The translations under genes were made by a program, and so were the position numbers. DNA of 7,548 nucleotides. Origin: Verrucomicrobiales bacterium. Its GTDB lineage: Bacteria; Verrucomicrobiota; Verrucomicrobiia; Verrucomicrobiales; SLCJ01. The DNA lies in assembly GCA_007125835.1 (NCBI GenBank), contig SLCJ01000334.1:1-7548 (forward strand), written 5' to 3'. The notes beneath the pieces are model-generated. The model saw nothing but the letters and a program-made list of their open reading frames with translations. It did no database searches and had not been told where the DNA came from. Shown in pieces: positions 7,010 through 7,548 of this stretch (its first letter is position 1; each line of letters starts with the position of its first letter).

Positions 7010-7024
7010 AATTTCTTTGAAATT
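7010..7024. promoter_or_regulatory. AT-rich palindrome AATTTC-TTT-GAAATT upstream of the transposase
   Basis: A perfect 6-3-6 inverted repeat immediately after the last 18-bp repeat and 65 bp before the transposase ATG. The stem can gain CAG/CTG pairs at its base if two T residues bulge out. Its position allows a role as operator, transposase-recognised hairpin or part of the transposase leader; nothing in the sequence decides between these. Confidence 0.3.
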
Positions 7025-7089
7025 TTCTGCGGGGATGCGATGGTTTTCAAGCTCAAGCCGAAACCCAAGCTAGAGAGGAAGAGTCTGAC

Positions 7090-7548
7090 ATGCCGAATTT
7101 GCGCCAGAATATTGTAACTGAGGGAGTTCCGCAGGTGTTCCACTGCGTGAGCCGCTGTGTGCGGCGGGCGTTTTTGTGCGGGGAGGATGCGTATTCCGGT
7201 CGCAGCTACGAGCACCGTCGGGGCTGGGTGAGGGATCGGTTGCGGGAGTTGAGCGAGCAATTTGCGGTGGATGTGTATGCCTACGCGGTGATGAGCAACC
7301 ATCTGCATGTGGTGCTGCGCACGGATGCAGAGCGGGCAGGGGATTGGGGCGCGGAGGAGGTGGTGCTGCGGTGGCGGTCGATTTTTCCGGAGATGCGCGA
7401 CGAGAACGGGGCTCCGCTGCTGCCTGTGGGCGAGGAGCTTGCGAGGCAGGCGGGGAATACGGAGGTGGTGGCCAAGTGGCGAGGTCGGCTGGCCAGTGTG
7501 AGCTGGTTGATGCGTTGTTTGAATGAGAAGATCGCGCGTCGGGCCAAC
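7090..7548 (+). CDS. IS200-like / RAYT-type transposase, 5' part; runs off right edge
   Basis: An open frame of 153 codons from the ATG at 7090 to the window end, without a stop. The N-terminus has the pattern VFHCVSRCVRRAFLCGED then YEHRRGWVRDRL, and at residues 64-76 AYAVMSNHLHVVL, which contains the HUH metal-binding pair H71-L-H73 of the Y1 transposase superfamily. Residues 136-150 (SVSWLMRCLNEKIAR) match the conserved segment that follows in this family. These enzymes are single-strand DNA nucleases that use a tyrosine; in RAYTs they process REP hairpins. The residue expected to be catalytic lies beyond the visible part or cannot be assigned here. GAGAGGAAGAG about 6 nt before the ATG can serve as ribosome-binding site. 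Structured repeats lie just upstream. Whether this is a mobile insertion sequence or a domesticated RAYT cannot be told without the right flank. Confidence 0.87.
   Translation, partial: MPNLRQNIVTEGVPQVFHCVSRCVRRAFLCGEDAYSGRSYEHRRGWVRDRLRELSEQFAVDVYAYAVMSNHLHVVLRTDAERAGDWGAEEVVLRWRSIFPEMRDENGAPLLPVGEELARQAGNTEVVAKWRGRLASVSWLMRCLNEKIARRAN

Noticed and set aside
7040..7117. 25-codon plus-strand open frame overlapping the transposase start
   Set aside because: It is a Lys-rich peptide with no recognisable relative and no strong ribosome site. A leader peptide is possible, but nothing supports it beyond the open frame.

Overview
This GC-rich window most likely comes from a member of the Verrucomicrobiota, or a close relative in the PVC group. 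That assignment rests on the kinds of genes present: a secreted protein with autotransporter-associated beta-strand repeats, an S1 sulfatase carrying a C-terminal PA14-like domain, a GntR-type DNA-binding domain fused to a LacI-like sensor, and a RAYT-type transposase. It is an inference from protein families, not from a marker gene.

Layout from left to right. Positions 1-2256, minus strand, hold the N-terminal part of a large secreted beta-strand-repeat protein that runs off the left edge. Its reading frame is open across the whole stretch, and it has two possible in-frame starts (2256 with a very strong Shine-Dalgarno, 2172 with a compact signal peptide). Positions 2455-4548, minus, encode a complete exported sulfatase with the formylglycine motif C-A-P-S-R. 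A 236-bp divergent promoter region (4549-4784) with two short palindromes separates it from 4785-5867, plus, a GntR/LacI-type regulator. The regulator converges, 25 bp apart, on 5893-6810, minus, a MoxR-type AAA+ ATPase. From 6811 to 7089 there is no gene but much structure: a GC-rich hairpin, three exact copies of an 18-bp AT-rich repeat with two degenerate copies, an 8-bp inverted repeat spanning part of the array, and a second hairpin. Positions 7090-7548, plus, hold the 5' part of an IS200-like/RAYT-type transposase that runs off the right edge.

The regulator, sulfatase and beta-repeat protein read as one polysaccharide-related module: a sugar-sensing repressor or activator divergent from a periplasmic or surface sulfatase that acts on a sulfated glycan, followed on the same strand by a surface-exposed protein. 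The MoxR ATPase stands alone here, without the DUF58 and von Willebrand partners usual in MoxR operons. The least explained piece of DNA is the repeat array between MoxR and the transposase.
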